From contig NZ_NWUC01000002.1 of the NCBI RefSeq assembly GCF_002750855.1, positions 372,001 through 436,000 on the forward strand: a stretch of DNA of 64,000 nt. Direction: 5' to 3'. The DNA comes from Neopararhizobium haloflavum (GTDB lineage Bacteria > Pseudomonadota > Alphaproteobacteria > Rhizobiales > Rhizobiaceae). The notes under the pieces are model-generated. The model did no database searches. It saw only the letters and a list, made by a program, of their open reading frames with translations, and was not told where the DNA came from. The position numbers and the translations under genes are program-made. Shown here piece after piece: positions 1-11,820 of this stretch (position 1 is its first letter; every line of letters starts with the position of its first letter).

Positions 1-297
1 AATGCGCCCACCGTCGAGAGCAACGTCGTCAACCGAGAAGCCGGCAGGCAAATTGGCTCGCGCGGCGATCGGCGTGGACGCGGCCCCATCGAACGGTGCG
101 CTTCCTGCCGTGACAGCAGCCGGCGTCTCGTCAGACTGCGCGATACGGTAGACAACGGCGGCAAGCACCGTCATAACGCCGAGAATCATGATGCCGATCG
201 AGACGACGAGAAGACGGACCATCTTGCGCCGCACCTTCTCCACCTCGGGGTCGAGCGGCTTTTCGTCCGTTTCGTCCAATTCCTGTTTCGACATCAT
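1..297 (-). CDS. DUF6476-like single-pass membrane protein (3' end outside window)
   Basis: Reading leftward from ATG at 297 (or the adjacent ATG at 294) there is an open frame that runs off the window edge without a stop, so only about 99 N-terminal residues are visible. They comprise an acidic, charged cytoplasmic start (MMSKQELDETDEKPLDPEVE), a basic patch, then one hydrophobic segment near residues 28-50 (LLVVSIGIMILGVMTVLAAV), followed by a presumably periplasmic part. The gene is divergent from rluD with 35 bases between starts. I recall a small DUF6476 membrane protein next to rluD in Rhizobiales; the family name is from memory of context, not from a search. Function unknown. Confidence 0.65.
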   Translation of the reverse strand, partial: MMSKQELDETDEKPLDPEVEKVRRKMVRLLVVSIGIMILGVMTVLAAVVYRIAQSDETPAAVTAGSAPFDGAASTPIAARANLPAGFSVDDVALDGGRI

Positions 298-332
298 CAA
301 CCTCAATTCGCCTCATCTGCGGCGGGACACCC

Positions 333-1358
333 ATGGCCGACCCCTTTAACGAAGCGTCCTCGAATAAGAAAGTGCTGACGGCCGATGAAAGCGCCAGCGG
401 GCGCATCGACGCGTGGCTGACGGCGCAAGCCGGCGAAGATCTTTCACGCAGTCGCGTCAAAGCCCTGATCAAGGAAGGCGCGGTCACGGTCAATGGCGAG
501 CCGGCACGCGATCCGCATCGCAAGATCCGGCCGGGCGATGCTGTCTCGTTCTCCATACCGGACCCAGAAGACCCGGAACCGAAGGGAGAGGCGATCCCGC
601 TCGAGGTGCTTTACGAAGACGACGATCTCATCGTTATCGCCAAGCCTTCCGGCCTCGTCGTTCATCCGGCTGCGGGCAACTGGACCGGCACCCTCGTCAA
701 TGCGCTCATCCATCATTGCGGGGCCAGCCTTTCGGGTATCGGCGGCGTCAAGCGCCCCGGCATTGTCCATCGGCTCGACAAGGACACCAGCGGTGTGATG
801 GTGGTGGCGAAGAACGACATCGCCCATCGCCATCTGGCCGATCAGTTCGCCGATCATGGCCGCACCGGCGCCCTGGAGCGGGCCTATCTTGCGCTGGTGT
901 TGGGCCGTCCCGAGCGGCTGGCGGGCACGATCAATGCGCCGCTCGGCCGGGCGGGTGACAGGGTCCGGCGTGCGGTGAAGCGCGAGCTCGGCGGCGACGC
1001 ACGCGAAGCGATCACGCATTACCGCGTCGTGGAGCGTTTTGCGGAGACGCCGGATGCTCAAGCCGCCGCATCACTGCTGGAATGCAGACTGGAGACGGGG
1101 CGAACGCACCAGATCCGCGTCCACTTGACACATCTCGGCCACCCGCTGATCGGCGACCGGGACTATGGCGCGGCCCTGAGGACCAAATCCAACCGTCTGC
1201 CGGAAGACTTGAAGCGTCTCGTCGATCGCTTCCCAAGGCAGGCGCTTCACGCATTCCTGCTGCAGTTCGAGCACCCGCGCAGCGGTGACATCATGCGGTT
1301 CGAGGCGCCGCCTCCGGAAGACATGGCGGCTTTGCTGAACGGCTTCCGTCAGCTCTGA
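333..1358 (+). CDS. rluD: RluA-family 23S rRNA pseudouridine synthase (RluD-like)
   Basis: Isomerises uridine to pseudouridine in 23S rRNA; RluD enzymes modify the helix 69 uridines (1911, 1915, 1917 in E. coli) during large-subunit assembly. The 341-residue protein has an N-terminal S4 RNA-binding domain (about residues 20-75, ending in a typical NG..P....R.GD pattern) and a catalytic domain with the family motif HRLDKDTSG at 146-154, where Asp149 is the expected nucleophile. The RTHQIRVH motif near the C-terminal third is also present. ATG at 333 is the first start in frame. RluA, RluC and RluD are hard to separate by motif; RluD is preferred for the S4 domain and the rpoH neighbour, an arrangement known in rhizobia. 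Confidence 0.85.
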   Translation: MADPFNEASSNKKVLTADESASGRIDAWLTAQAGEDLSRSRVKALIKEGAVTVNGEPARDPHRKIRPGDAVSFSIPDPEDPEPKGEAIPLEVLYEDDDLIVIAKPSGLVVHPAAGNWTGTLVNALIHHCGASLSGIGGVKRPGIVHRLDKDTSGVMVVAKNDIAHRHLADQFADHGRTGALERAYLALVLGRPERLAGTINAPLGRAGDRVRRAVKRELGGDAREAITHYRVVERFAETPDAQAAASLLECRLETGRTHQIRVHLTHLGHPLIGDRDYGAALRTKSNRLPEDLKRLVDRFPRQALHAFLLQFEHPRSGDIMRFEAPPPEDMAALLNGFRQL

Positions 1359-1457
1359 AACATCCGGATAGACGGAACAAATCTCTGATTTCGCGGTTTC
1401 TCGAACAACGCGGATAGAGACGCAGCGTTCACAGCGTGCGTATAGCGGATACGCAAC

Positions 1458-1486
1458 TTGATCCGCCTTTCCGCCGTAATTATCTG
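1458..1486 (+). promoter_or_regulatory. possible rpoH promoter
   Basis: TTGATC at 1458-1463 is followed after 17 bases by TATCTG at 1481-1486, about 85 bases before the rpoH start. The -10 match is weak, so this is a guess based on spacing only; the 213-base gap between rluD and rpoH shows no other obvious signal. Confidence 0.3.
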
Positions 1487-1571
1487 TCATTGAAAGGCTG
1501 CTGGTCCCTCACGGACAGCGGCGTTACGGCCTGCCTCTCGGGGGCCGCGAAAAAATGGAAGGGGTGCTCGC

Positions 1572-2477
1572 ATGGCCCGAAATGCCTTGCCGTCTATTTC
1601 CTCCGGCGAAGGCGGTCTCAACCGCTACTTAGAGGAAATCCGCAAATTCCCGATGCTGGAACCGCAGCAAGAGTACATGCTTGGAAAGCGGTATCAGGAA
1701 CATGGCGATCGCGATGCCGCCCACCAGCTGGTGACAAGCCATCTGCGGCTCGTCGCCAAGATCGCGATGGGTTATCGCGGCTATGGCCTGCCGATCGGCG
1801 AAGTCGTCTCCGAAGGCAATGTCGGCCTGATGCAAGCCGTCAAGAAATTCGATCCGGAGCGCGGCTTCCGTCTTGCCACCTACGCGATGTGGTGGATCAA
1901 GGCGTCGATTCAAGAGTACATCCTGCGGTCCTGGTCGCTGGTCAAGATGGGCACGACGGCCAACCAGAAGCGGTTGTTCTTCAACCTGCGCCGGCTCAAG
2001 GGCCGCATCCAGGCGCTTGAGGACGGTGACCTGAAGCCAGAGCAGGTCAAGGAGATCGCGACGACGCTCAAGGTTTCCGAGGATGAAGTCGTTTCGATGA
2101 ACCGGCGGTTGTCCGGCGATGCCTCGCTCAATGCGCCGATCCGCGCGAGCGAGGGCGAATCCGGTCAATGGCAGGATTGGCTCGTCGACGAGTCCGAGAG
2201 CCAGGAAGACATGCTCATCGAGCAGGACGAGCTCGAAGACCGCCGCGGCATGCTGGCGGGAGCGCTTGATGTGCTCAACGACCGTGAGCGGCGCATCTTC
2301 GAGGCGCGTCGGCTTTCCGAGGACCCGATCACCCTGGAGGATCTTTCCGGGGAGTTCGACATCAGCCGCGAGCGGGTCCGTCAGATCGAGGTTCGGGCGT
2401 TCGAGAAGGTTCAGGATGCCGTCAAGAAGACGGCCGCCGAGCGTGCGCGCTCCTTGCGCGCCGTCGAGGATGCCTGA
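1572..2477 (+). CDS. rpoH: RNA polymerase sigma-32 factor RpoH
   Basis: Heat-shock sigma factor directing RNA polymerase to chaperone and protease promoters. The 301-residue length is usual. Region 2 carries the core-binding and -10 recognition stretch (FDPERGFRLATYAMWWIK), followed by the RpoH box QKRLFFNLRR, which distinguishes sigma-32 from housekeeping sigmas, and region 4 contains the helix-turn-helix ending in ISRERVRQIEVRAFEKV. Start at ATG 1572 preceded by GGAAGGGG (1556-1563). A strong terminator follows. Rhizobia often carry two rpoH copies; this one, beside rluD, has the position of the main copy. In E. coli, FtsH degrades RpoH; ftsH lies about 17 kb away in this window. Confidence 0.96.
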   Translation: MARNALPSISSGEGGLNRYLEEIRKFPMLEPQQEYMLGKRYQEHGDRDAAHQLVTSHLRLVAKIAMGYRGYGLPIGEVVSEGNVGLMQAVKKFDPERGFRLATYAMWWIKASIQEYILRSWSLVKMGTTANQKRLFFNLRRLKGRIQALEDGDLKPEQVKEIATTLKVSEDEVVSMNRRLSGDASLNAPIRASEGESGQWQDWLVDESESQEDMLIEQDELEDRRGMLAGALDVLNDRERRIFEARRLSEDPITLEDLSGEFDISRERVRQIEVRAFEKVQDAVKKTAAERARSLRAVEDA

Positions 2478-2503
2478 CAACCGCCATCGGACACGCTCCA
2501 ACG

Positions 2504-2541
2504 ACAAAAAAACCCGGCGTTTGACGACGCCGGGTTTTTTT
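2504..2541. terminator. bidirectional rho-independent terminator between rpoH and the acidic membrane protein gene
   Basis: Perfect 10-bp stem 2511-2520 / 2527-2536 with a 6-base loop, flanked by an A-run on the left and a T-run on the right, so it can stop transcription from both convergent genes. Confidence 0.92.
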
Positions 2542-2565
2542 ATGGCCGTCTGACCATGCGGCTTT

Positions 2566-5163
<2,598 letters not shown>

Positions 5164-5239
5164 TCAGGATTGCTCTTCCGTCGTTCCAAGTCTCGGTCCC
5201 TATAAGCCGAATAAGGCGTAAATGCTTTGGCAAAGCAAA

Positions 5240-6538
<1,299 letters not shown>

Positions 6539-6743
6539 AACCGTCCTTTCGAGGTCGCAGCGGCGACCGTCAGTCGCCTTCCGTCAAATCGGCGCATCTA
6601 TAATGATTTGGCGCCGAGAAAGCGACCCCGGCTCTATGGGCTTTTGCGCCGAAGGCACACCTCGGTTGCATCGGGGTGGCGGAGCGCGCCTGGTGCAGAT
6701 AGAAGCGCAGCAGGAAAACTGGCGGAGATAACAGCCCTTGCAC

Positions 6744-7649
6744 ATGCGCGCCTATACGATCTTGATGTTGACGGCGCTGGTGTGGGGCGCCAATGCGGTC
6801 GCGGGCAAGCTGGCAGTCGGCCATATCTCTCCGCTACTCTTGACGACGTTCCGGTGGCTTTTCGCGTTTCTGTTCATCCTGGCCTTTTCCTTTCGTCACG
6901 TCAGCCGCGATCTTCCTGCGATAAAGGCGCATTTTCTCCAGCTTTTCCTCCTCGGCGCGGTGGGGTTCGCGGGCTTCAACTCGATGCTCTATCTGGCGCT
7001 GAACTACACCAGCACCATCAACGTGGTGATCGAACAGGCCGGCATGCCGCTGGTGATCTTCGGTGCGAATTTCCTGTTGCTGAGGATCGGGGTGACCTGG
7101 CTTCAGATGATCGGCTTCACCCTGACCATGGTCGGCGTCGCCATCACGGTTTCAAACGGCGACCCGAGCCGTCTGCTGGCGCTTGAACTCAACCGCGGCG
7201 ATGCCTTGATGCTGCTGGCCATACTCTTTTACGGCGGCTACACCGTCGCGCTGCGATGGAAACCGGCGCTTCACTGGCAAAGTCTTCTGACGGTGCTGGC
7301 CGGCTGTGCCTTCCTGGCCTCGCTGCCGCTGGCGGCCACCGAAGCGGCGATGGGATCACTGATCTGGCCGGACACGCGCGGCTGGCTCGTAACGCTCTTC
7401 ACCGCCATCTTCCCATCGCTTCTCGCTCAGGGACTCTACATACGCGGCAACGAGATGATCGGCGCAAACCGCGCGGGACTGTTCGTCAATCTGGTGCCGA
7501 TCTTCGGCACGCTGCTGGCCGTGGTGATCCTCGGTGAATCACTCTATGCCTTCCACCTCGTCGGGCTGACGCTCGTCCTCGGCGGCATTGCGCTGGCGGA
7601 ACGCGGCAAACCGTCCGTGCCGCGCGATCAGACCGCCCGCTCCATATAA
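6744..7649 (+). CDS. EamA/DMT-family drug/metabolite transporter
   Basis: Predicted inner-membrane exporter of the drug/metabolite transporter superfamily; substrate unknown. About 301 residues with ten hydrophobic segments in two EamA repeats, the first opening with ALVWGANAVAGKLAVG and the second with ALMLLAILFYGGYTVALRWK, as usual for the family. Two starts are possible: TTG at 6738 and ATG at 6744 in the same frame; GGAG at 6724-6727 fits the TTG slightly better, the ATG matches common family N-termini. The 3' end overlaps the convergent acetyltransferase gene by 22 bases. Confidence 0.85.
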   Translation: MRAYTILMLTALVWGANAVAGKLAVGHISPLLLTTFRWLFAFLFILAFSFRHVSRDLPAIKAHFLQLFLLGAVGFAGFNSMLYLALNYTSTINVVIEQAGMPLVIFGANFLLLRIGVTWLQMIGFTLTMVGVAITVSNGDPSRLLALELNRGDALMLLAILFYGGYTVALRWKPALHWQSLLTVLAGCAFLASLPLAATEAAMGSLIWPDTRGWLVTLFTAIFPSLLAQGLYIRGNEMIGANRAGLFVNLVPIFGTLLAVVILGESLYAFHLVGLTLVLGGIALAERGKPSVPRDQTARSI

Positions 7650-8119
7650 AGCGCATCGTCGCCGTAACTGGCGATGTGCCCTGACATGCCCTCGGACATC
7701 TTGGCGCCGAAGCCTTGCGCCTGCCAGAACCCGGCCGCTCCATTGACCGCGACCAGCGAGACGATGGCGAGGCCGGACTGCCGCGCGCAATGGGAGGCGA
7801 TCTCGACCGCCTCACGCGCCGCACCGTACCCGCGAGCTTGCTCAAGAAGGCTCAGGTCGTGGATGTACCAGCTGTCAGGTTTGGCAGGCAGCGATCCAAT
7901 GGTCTCGTTGAGCGCAGGCGGCCTGCCGCGCATCCATGGATGGCTGACAAGGTAGCCGCAGACTTCGCCGTGCATTTCCAAGACGAAGCAGCCCGCCGGC
8001 GCCAGCGCCAGCAATTCCTCGAAAATCGCGACGTCCTCAGGATAGCCAGCCAGCGCCACCGAGGAGATATGGGCAATACGCTCTATGTCCGCAGTCACCG
8101 CAGGGCGCCATCGATGCAT
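7628..8119 (-). CDS. GNAT-family N-acetyltransferase
   Basis: Probable acetyl-CoA-dependent acetyltransferase of unknown substrate. The protein (163 residues from the chosen start) has the GNAT order: N-terminal helix region, a central strand pair (GEVCGYLVSHPWMRG), the motif A loop (LLEQARGYGAAREAVEIA, a variant of the Q/RxxGxG/A acetyl-CoA loop) and a C-terminal VNGAAGFWQAQGF stretch typical of motif B. The open frame continues upstream to 8200, but ATG 8119 has GAGG 8 bases before it, while the upstream part reads as low-complexity sequence, so the shorter form is preferred. Convergent overlap of 22 bases with the transporter gene. Confidence 0.8.
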   Translation of the reverse strand: MHRWRPAVTADIERIAHISSVALAGYPEDVAIFEELLALAPAGCFVLEMHGEVCGYLVSHPWMRGRPPALNETIGSLPAKPDSWYIHDLSLLEQARGYGAAREAVEIASHCARQSGLAIVSLVAVNGAAGFWQAQGFGAKMSEGMSGHIASYGDDALYMERAV

Positions 8120-8274
8120 GAAGTGTACCTCGTTCGAATCTGGCGCCGGGTTAGCATCCGTCCGAGGGGGCGGTAAAGACGCCGAGGCGCAGTTCGACAT
8201 TTGGGAGTCGACGCTAAGATTTGCTTAGAATTTATGCAGGAATGGTGGGACCGAATAATTTCGGGGGACCTTTC

Positions 8275-10086
8275 GTGAAATCGCTGAGAATTTCCACACG
8301 CATCTATCTTCTGACCGCCCTGGCTCTGGCCATCATGGCAGCCGCGGTCGCCTATCAGACCTATGCCGGCCACAACGCGACGATCGCCGAGCGCAAGATG
8401 AAGCTCGAAGAAATGAATGACGGCGCGCTCTCCATCATGGAGGCGTTTCATGCGCGCGAGCAGGCGGGCGAACTCAGCCAGGGCGAGGCGCAGGAAGGTG
8501 CGCTGGCCGCGATCATGGCGGTACGCTACGGCACGGACGGCTATTTCTGGGTCAACGACATGAACCACATCATGGTGCGTCACCCGATCAACGCCAAGCT
8601 GAACGGCCAGGACGTGTCCGGCATGCAGGATCCCACAGGCAAATACTTCTTTCAGGCGTTCGTCGATCTCGTCGAAGCGGAAGGTTCGGGCTTTGTCGAC
8701 TACTACTGGCCGAAGCCCGGTTTCGAGGAACCGGTCGAGAAGTACTCGCATGTCGCCGGCTTTGCGCCGTGGGGCTGGGTCGTCGGCACGGGCGTTTATG
8801 TCGACGATCTCGATGCGATGTATCTGCGCTCCGTTCTCACCGCATTCGCCACCCTCGGTTTCGCAGCCGTCGCAACGGTGCTCGGCGCGTTTCTCATCGG
8901 CCGCTCCATCAAGAAGCCGATCGATCGGTTGAAGACGGTCATGCGGGAAGTGGCGGAGGGCGACACCCACCGCGACGTACCTGATACTGACCGCCGCGAC
9001 GAAATCGGGGAGATGGCCAAGACGCTCGTCAGCCTGCGCCAATCGGTGATCGAGCGGACTGAACTGGAAGCGGGCAAGGCGCATCAGCAAGCCGAGATCG
9101 ATGAAGAGCGCCGCGTCAACGATGTGCGCATGGCGGCAACCAACAAGGCCCAGTCGAACGTCGTTTCCGCGCTCGGCTCGGCGCTCGAACGCCTTGCGGA
9201 TGGCGATCTGACCGTTCAGGTGGACGATCTGGGCAACGACTATGGCAAGCTGCGCCACGATTTCAACGCGATGGTGAAAACGCTGCGCGACATCGTACAA
9301 TCCATTGCGCAGTCGACGGAGTTCGTGAACGGCAGCGCTGCGGAGATCAGCGAGGCCACGGATAACCTTTCGAAGCGGACCGAGCAGCAGGCCGCCTCGC
9401 TCGAGGAGACAGCCGCGGCTCTCGACGAAATCACCTCGACCGTTCAGAACGCATCCGAACGTGCCGGAGAGGCCCGGCGCATGGTGGCCGAAGCTTCGCA
9501 GGGCGCCAAGACTTCAGGCGAAGTCGTCACCAACGCGATCAGCGCGATGGAGCGGATCGAAACATCGTCGGCCAAGATCACCGAGATCATCGGCGTGATC
9601 GACGACATCGCCTTCCAGACCAATCTCCTGGCGCTCAACGCCGGCGTCGAGGCAGCGCGTGCCGGTGACGCGGGCAAAGGCTTTGCCGTCGTCGCCCAGG
9701 AAGTCCGTGAACTGGCGCAACGTTCGGCAACCGCTGCCAAGGAGATCAAGACTTTGATTCAGACCGCTACCGGCGAAGTGACGACCGGCGTCGATCTCGT
9801 GCAGAAGACCGCCAATTCGCTGCAGGCGATCGCCTCACAGGTGCAGCAGATCAACGAGCGGATCGACACCATCGCAACATCGGCCCAGGAGCAGGCCGTT
9901 GGTCTTCGTGAGGTCAACACCGCGGTCAACCACATGGATCAGATGACCCAGCAAAACGCCGCAATGGTGGAGGAAACGACCGCTGCAAGCCAGTCGCTGG
10001 CCGGCGAGAGCCGCAAGCTCGCCTCGCTTTTGCAGCATTTCTCCACCGGCGCCACCTTGCACGAGGAAGGTCGCCAGGCGGCCTGA
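8275..10086 (+). CDS. methyl-accepting chemotaxis protein with single Cache domain
   Basis: Transmembrane chemoreceptor that signals to CheA/CheW. With GTG 8275 as start (GGGGGA at 8263-8268, 6 bases upstream) it has 603 residues: TM1 about 9-28; a periplasmic single Cache domain about 35-187, recognisable from [17 protein letters not shown] and the later [16 protein letters not shown]2 about 187-209; HAMP about 208-262; a second HAMP-like unit around 310-355 ([18 protein letters not shown]); and a signalling domain whose hairpin tip reads [21 protein letters not shown] near 443-463. The C-terminus (GRQAA) lacks a CheR-binding pentapeptide. An in-frame TTG at 8221 would add 18 residues but has no ribosome site. 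Ligands of sCache_2-type receptors are commonly small carboxylates; that is not shown here. No che genes are adjacent. Confidence 0.93.
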   Translation: MKSLRISTRIYLLTALALAIMAAAVAYQTYAGHNATIAERKMKLEEMNDGALSIMEAFHAREQAGELSQGEAQEGALAAIMAVRYGTDGYFWVNDMNHIMVRHPINAKLNGQDVSGMQDPTGKYFFQAFVDLVEAEGSGFVDYYWPKPGFEEPVEKYSHVAGFAPWGWVVGTGVYVDDLDAMYLRSVLTAFATLGFAAVATVLGAFLIGRSIKKPIDRLKTVMREVAEGDTHRDVPDTDRRDEIGEMAKTLVSLRQSVIERTELEAGKAHQQAEIDEERRVNDVRMAATNKAQSNVVSALGSALERLADGDLTVQVDDLGNDYGKLRHDFNAMVKTLRDIVQSIAQSTEFVNGSAAEISEATDNLSKRTEQQAASLEETAAALDEITSTVQNASERAGEARRMVAEASQGAKTSGEVVTNAISAMERIETSSAKITEIIGVIDDIAFQTNLLALNAGVEAARAGDAGKGFAVVAQEVRELAQRSATAAKEIKTLIQTATGEVTTGVDLVQKTANSLQAIASQVQQINERIDTIATSAQEQAVGLREVNTAVNHMDQMTQQNAAMVEETTAASQSLAGESRKLASLLQHFSTGATLHEEGRQAA

Positions 10087-10119
10087 ATTCAGACACGTCG
10101 GCTTCAAAGCTTCCAACAA

Positions 10120-10151
10120 AAGGACCCGCGCAAGCAATCGCGCGGGTCCTT
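10120..10151. terminator. terminator hairpin after the chemoreceptor gene
   Basis: Perfect 12-bp stem 10120-10131 / 10140-10151 with an 8-base loop between convergent genes. The T-run is short, so termination strength is uncertain. Confidence 0.75.
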
Positions 10152-10175
10152 GTCGTTCATCTGGGGCCTTCAGGT

Positions 10176-10394
10176 TCAAGAGGCCTTGGTCAGTTCACCA
10201 TGGCCCTTGAGCACCCGGCCGCCGTCGCTCTGTTCGATCAGATAGGCCGGATCATCCTTGGATGCATCGCGTGTGATCTCGGAGCCATTGATCGTTCGCT
10301 TCACCTTCTCGGTGAAGACCTCGGCGATCTTGCCCGAGCCAACGCCGTTGCCCCATTTCCATTCGACCTTGCTGCCCTTGCGATAGGCGTCCAT
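10176..10394 (-). CDS. DUF2945 (HVA1-type Tudor-like) protein
   Basis: A 72-residue basic protein opening MDAYRKGSKVEWKWGNG, with the pattern of DUF2945 / hypervirulence-associated Tudor-like proteins: an initial K-V-x-W strand followed by G.G...V, a central KRTINGSEITRDASKDDPAYLIEQ stretch, and a final GGRVLKGHGEL. These small domains are widespread in bacteria and fungi and have no established biochemical role. It is read in the same direction as the downstream-facing FKBP gene but ends before the chemoreceptor terminator. The start follows GGGAGATTGAC (GGAG 7-8 bases upstream). Confidence 0.8.
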   Translation of the reverse strand: MDAYRKGSKVEWKWGNGVGSGKIAEVFTEKVKRTINGSEITRDASKDDPAYLIEQSDGGRVLKGHGELTKAS

Positions 10395-10451
10395 GTCAAT
10401 CTCCCATCATCGATCGCCGATAACGGGAGACTGAAGCGACCGTTCCGCAAA

Positions 10452-10889
10452 TCAGGCGGCCTTGACGATCTCGACCAGTTCCACGGCGAAAACGAGATCC
10501 TGGCCAGCCAGCGGATGGTTGGCGTCCACCGTGACGTGCTCGTCGGAGGCCTCGACAACCGTCAGCATTACGGTGTTGCCGTCCTGGGTGCGGGCCTGAA
10601 GCTGTGCGCCCGGCTGGACGTTGACTTCCTGCGGGATCTGGTCGCGCGGCACCTGTTGGATGTTCTGCGGATTGCGCGGACCATAGGCCTGGTCGGCGGG
10701 AATCGTGACCTTGTCCTTCGTGCCGACTTCCATGCCCTCGACCTGAGCGTCAAGACCCTGAATGATCTGCCCCGTGCCAAGGGTGAACTCCAGCGGATCG
10801 CGCCCTTCTGAGCTGTCGAATTGCGTGCCGTCTGTCAGCGTGCCGGTGTAGTGGATGCGAACGGTATCGCCGGATTTGGCCTTGGTCAT
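10452..10889 (-). CDS. FKBP-type peptidyl-prolyl cis-trans isomerase (SlyD-like)
   Basis: Catalyses proline cis-trans isomerisation and probably assists folding in the cytoplasm; there is no signal peptide. The 145-residue protein starts MTKAKSGDTVRIHYTG and carries the FKBP core split by an insert-in-flap region (IPADQAYGPRNPQNIQQVPR), the SlyD arrangement, followed by VDANHPLAGQDLVFAVELVEI. It lacks the His/Cys-rich metal-binding tail of E. coli SlyD. The frame stays open to 11195, but AGAGG 7 bases before ATG 10889 and the family N-terminus fix the start. It lies 57 bases upstream of the DUF2945 gene and could share a transcript with it. Confidence 0.9.
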   Translation of the reverse strand: MTKAKSGDTVRIHYTGTLTDGTQFDSSEGRDPLEFTLGTGQIIQGLDAQVEGMEVGTKDKVTIPADQAYGPRNPQNIQQVPRDQIPQEVNVQPGAQLQARTQDGNTVMLTVVEASDEHVTVDANHPLAGQDLVFAVELVEIVKAA

Positions 10890-11145
10890 CGTGAAACCTC
10901 TTCGTGTTCGGTGTTCGGTTTGTTGCGGCCGTCCCCTCCTGGACGGCACCGGAACGGAGCTTTCACCCCGAACGCAGGCTCGAGGCCGAACATAGGCATT
11001 TATCGTGCGATTTAAACGCTGCAGAACAAGAATCACGAATTTCGCGTCAAAATCAGCGAAAAACACGCGTCTTCGCGTCTTTTGGAACATTCTGCGCGCC
11101 GATTCATTGGGCGAGCGATGAATATGAGCGCGAGATGAAACACAC

Positions 11146-11772
11146 ATGATGAATTGGTTGAACGACAACTCCCAGGCACTGAACACCCTGCTCAATGCGG
11201 GAATGCTCCTTATCTGGCTGTTGTATTTTCAACTGCTTTATCTGTCGTTCCGCGCCCAAAAACGCCCCAACCTTCTAATCAACAGAAGCGCCGGCAATGA
11301 CGCCAGGAGCCACTGCCTCATCAGCAACATGAGCGCGAGCGCCGTCTATGTGCAGGCCATCCTGCTGGACATGAGCAGCGGCGGGCGACACTGGACAGCC
11401 ACGATATCGGACATGCAGACGCTCGGCAGCGACGAGACGGCCTCGCAGGCCATGGAGCGGACCAAGCAAGGCCCCCTCAAGGAAGGTGATTTCATGGATA
11501 TCGGGTCGTTCGAAGATCTGGTCGACACGGCGATCGGTGTCCGCAGTTCGTCAACCGAGGGGCCGAACGACATCTCCGATGTCGACACGCTCACAGTCAC
11601 GGTGGCAGCCGTCTATACCTCCAAGAACACCCTTATCGGCGCCCATCGAAGCTTTCGCGTCAGCGAGGAAAACGGGCGCATCTTTCTGCGGCCGGAAACG
11701 ACGCTCGCGAACCAGATCGCTTCGCTGCGTCAGCGGAGAAAACTCGCGCGACTGGTCACAGCTGCCGGATGA
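11146..11772 (+). CDS. membrane-anchored hypothetical protein
   Basis: Unrecognised 208-residue protein. One hydrophobic helix near residues 14-34 (LLNAGMLLIWLLYFQLLYLSF) is followed by a basic edge and a soluble region, so the bulk is probably cytoplasmic. The soluble part contains ISNMSASAVYVQAILLDM and later TVTVAAVYTSKNTLIGAHRSF, strand-rich stretches that suggest a small beta domain, and ends in a basic helix. ATG 11146 and 11149 are equally possible. It is divergent from the FKBP gene across a 256-base spacer that contains AT-rich sequence near 11000-11045 but no motif I can name, and it converges on serA across a GC-rich hairpin. Confidence 0.7.
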   Translation: MMNWLNDNSQALNTLLNAGMLLIWLLYFQLLYLSFRAQKRPNLLINRSAGNDARSHCLISNMSASAVYVQAILLDMSSGGRHWTATISDMQTLGSDETASQAMERTKQGPLKEGDFMDIGSFEDLVDTAIGVRSSSTEGPNDISDVDTLTVTVAAVYTSKNTLIGAHRSFRVSEENGRIFLRPETTLANQIASLRQRRKLARLVTAAG

Positions 11773-11798
11773 GAAGACGCGCCGCGCGGCGCGCCTTC
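11773..11798. terminator. GC-rich hairpin between convergent genes
   Basis: An 11-bp stem with one mismatch (11773-11783 / 11788-11798, loop GCGC) lies just past the stop of the membrane protein gene and before the serA stop. No T-run follows, so a terminator role is inferred only from position. Confidence 0.5.
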
Positions 11799-11820
11799 CT
11801 GATACGATCGCCGACGACGA

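Noticed and set aside
6590-6610. purA promoter
   Set aside because: A TATAG-type -10 is visible on the minus strand but no -35 at acceptable spacing.
8095-9300. 401-codon minus-strand frame
   Set aside because: Antisense to the chemoreceptor; composition is Arg/Asp/His-rich as typical for shadow frames.
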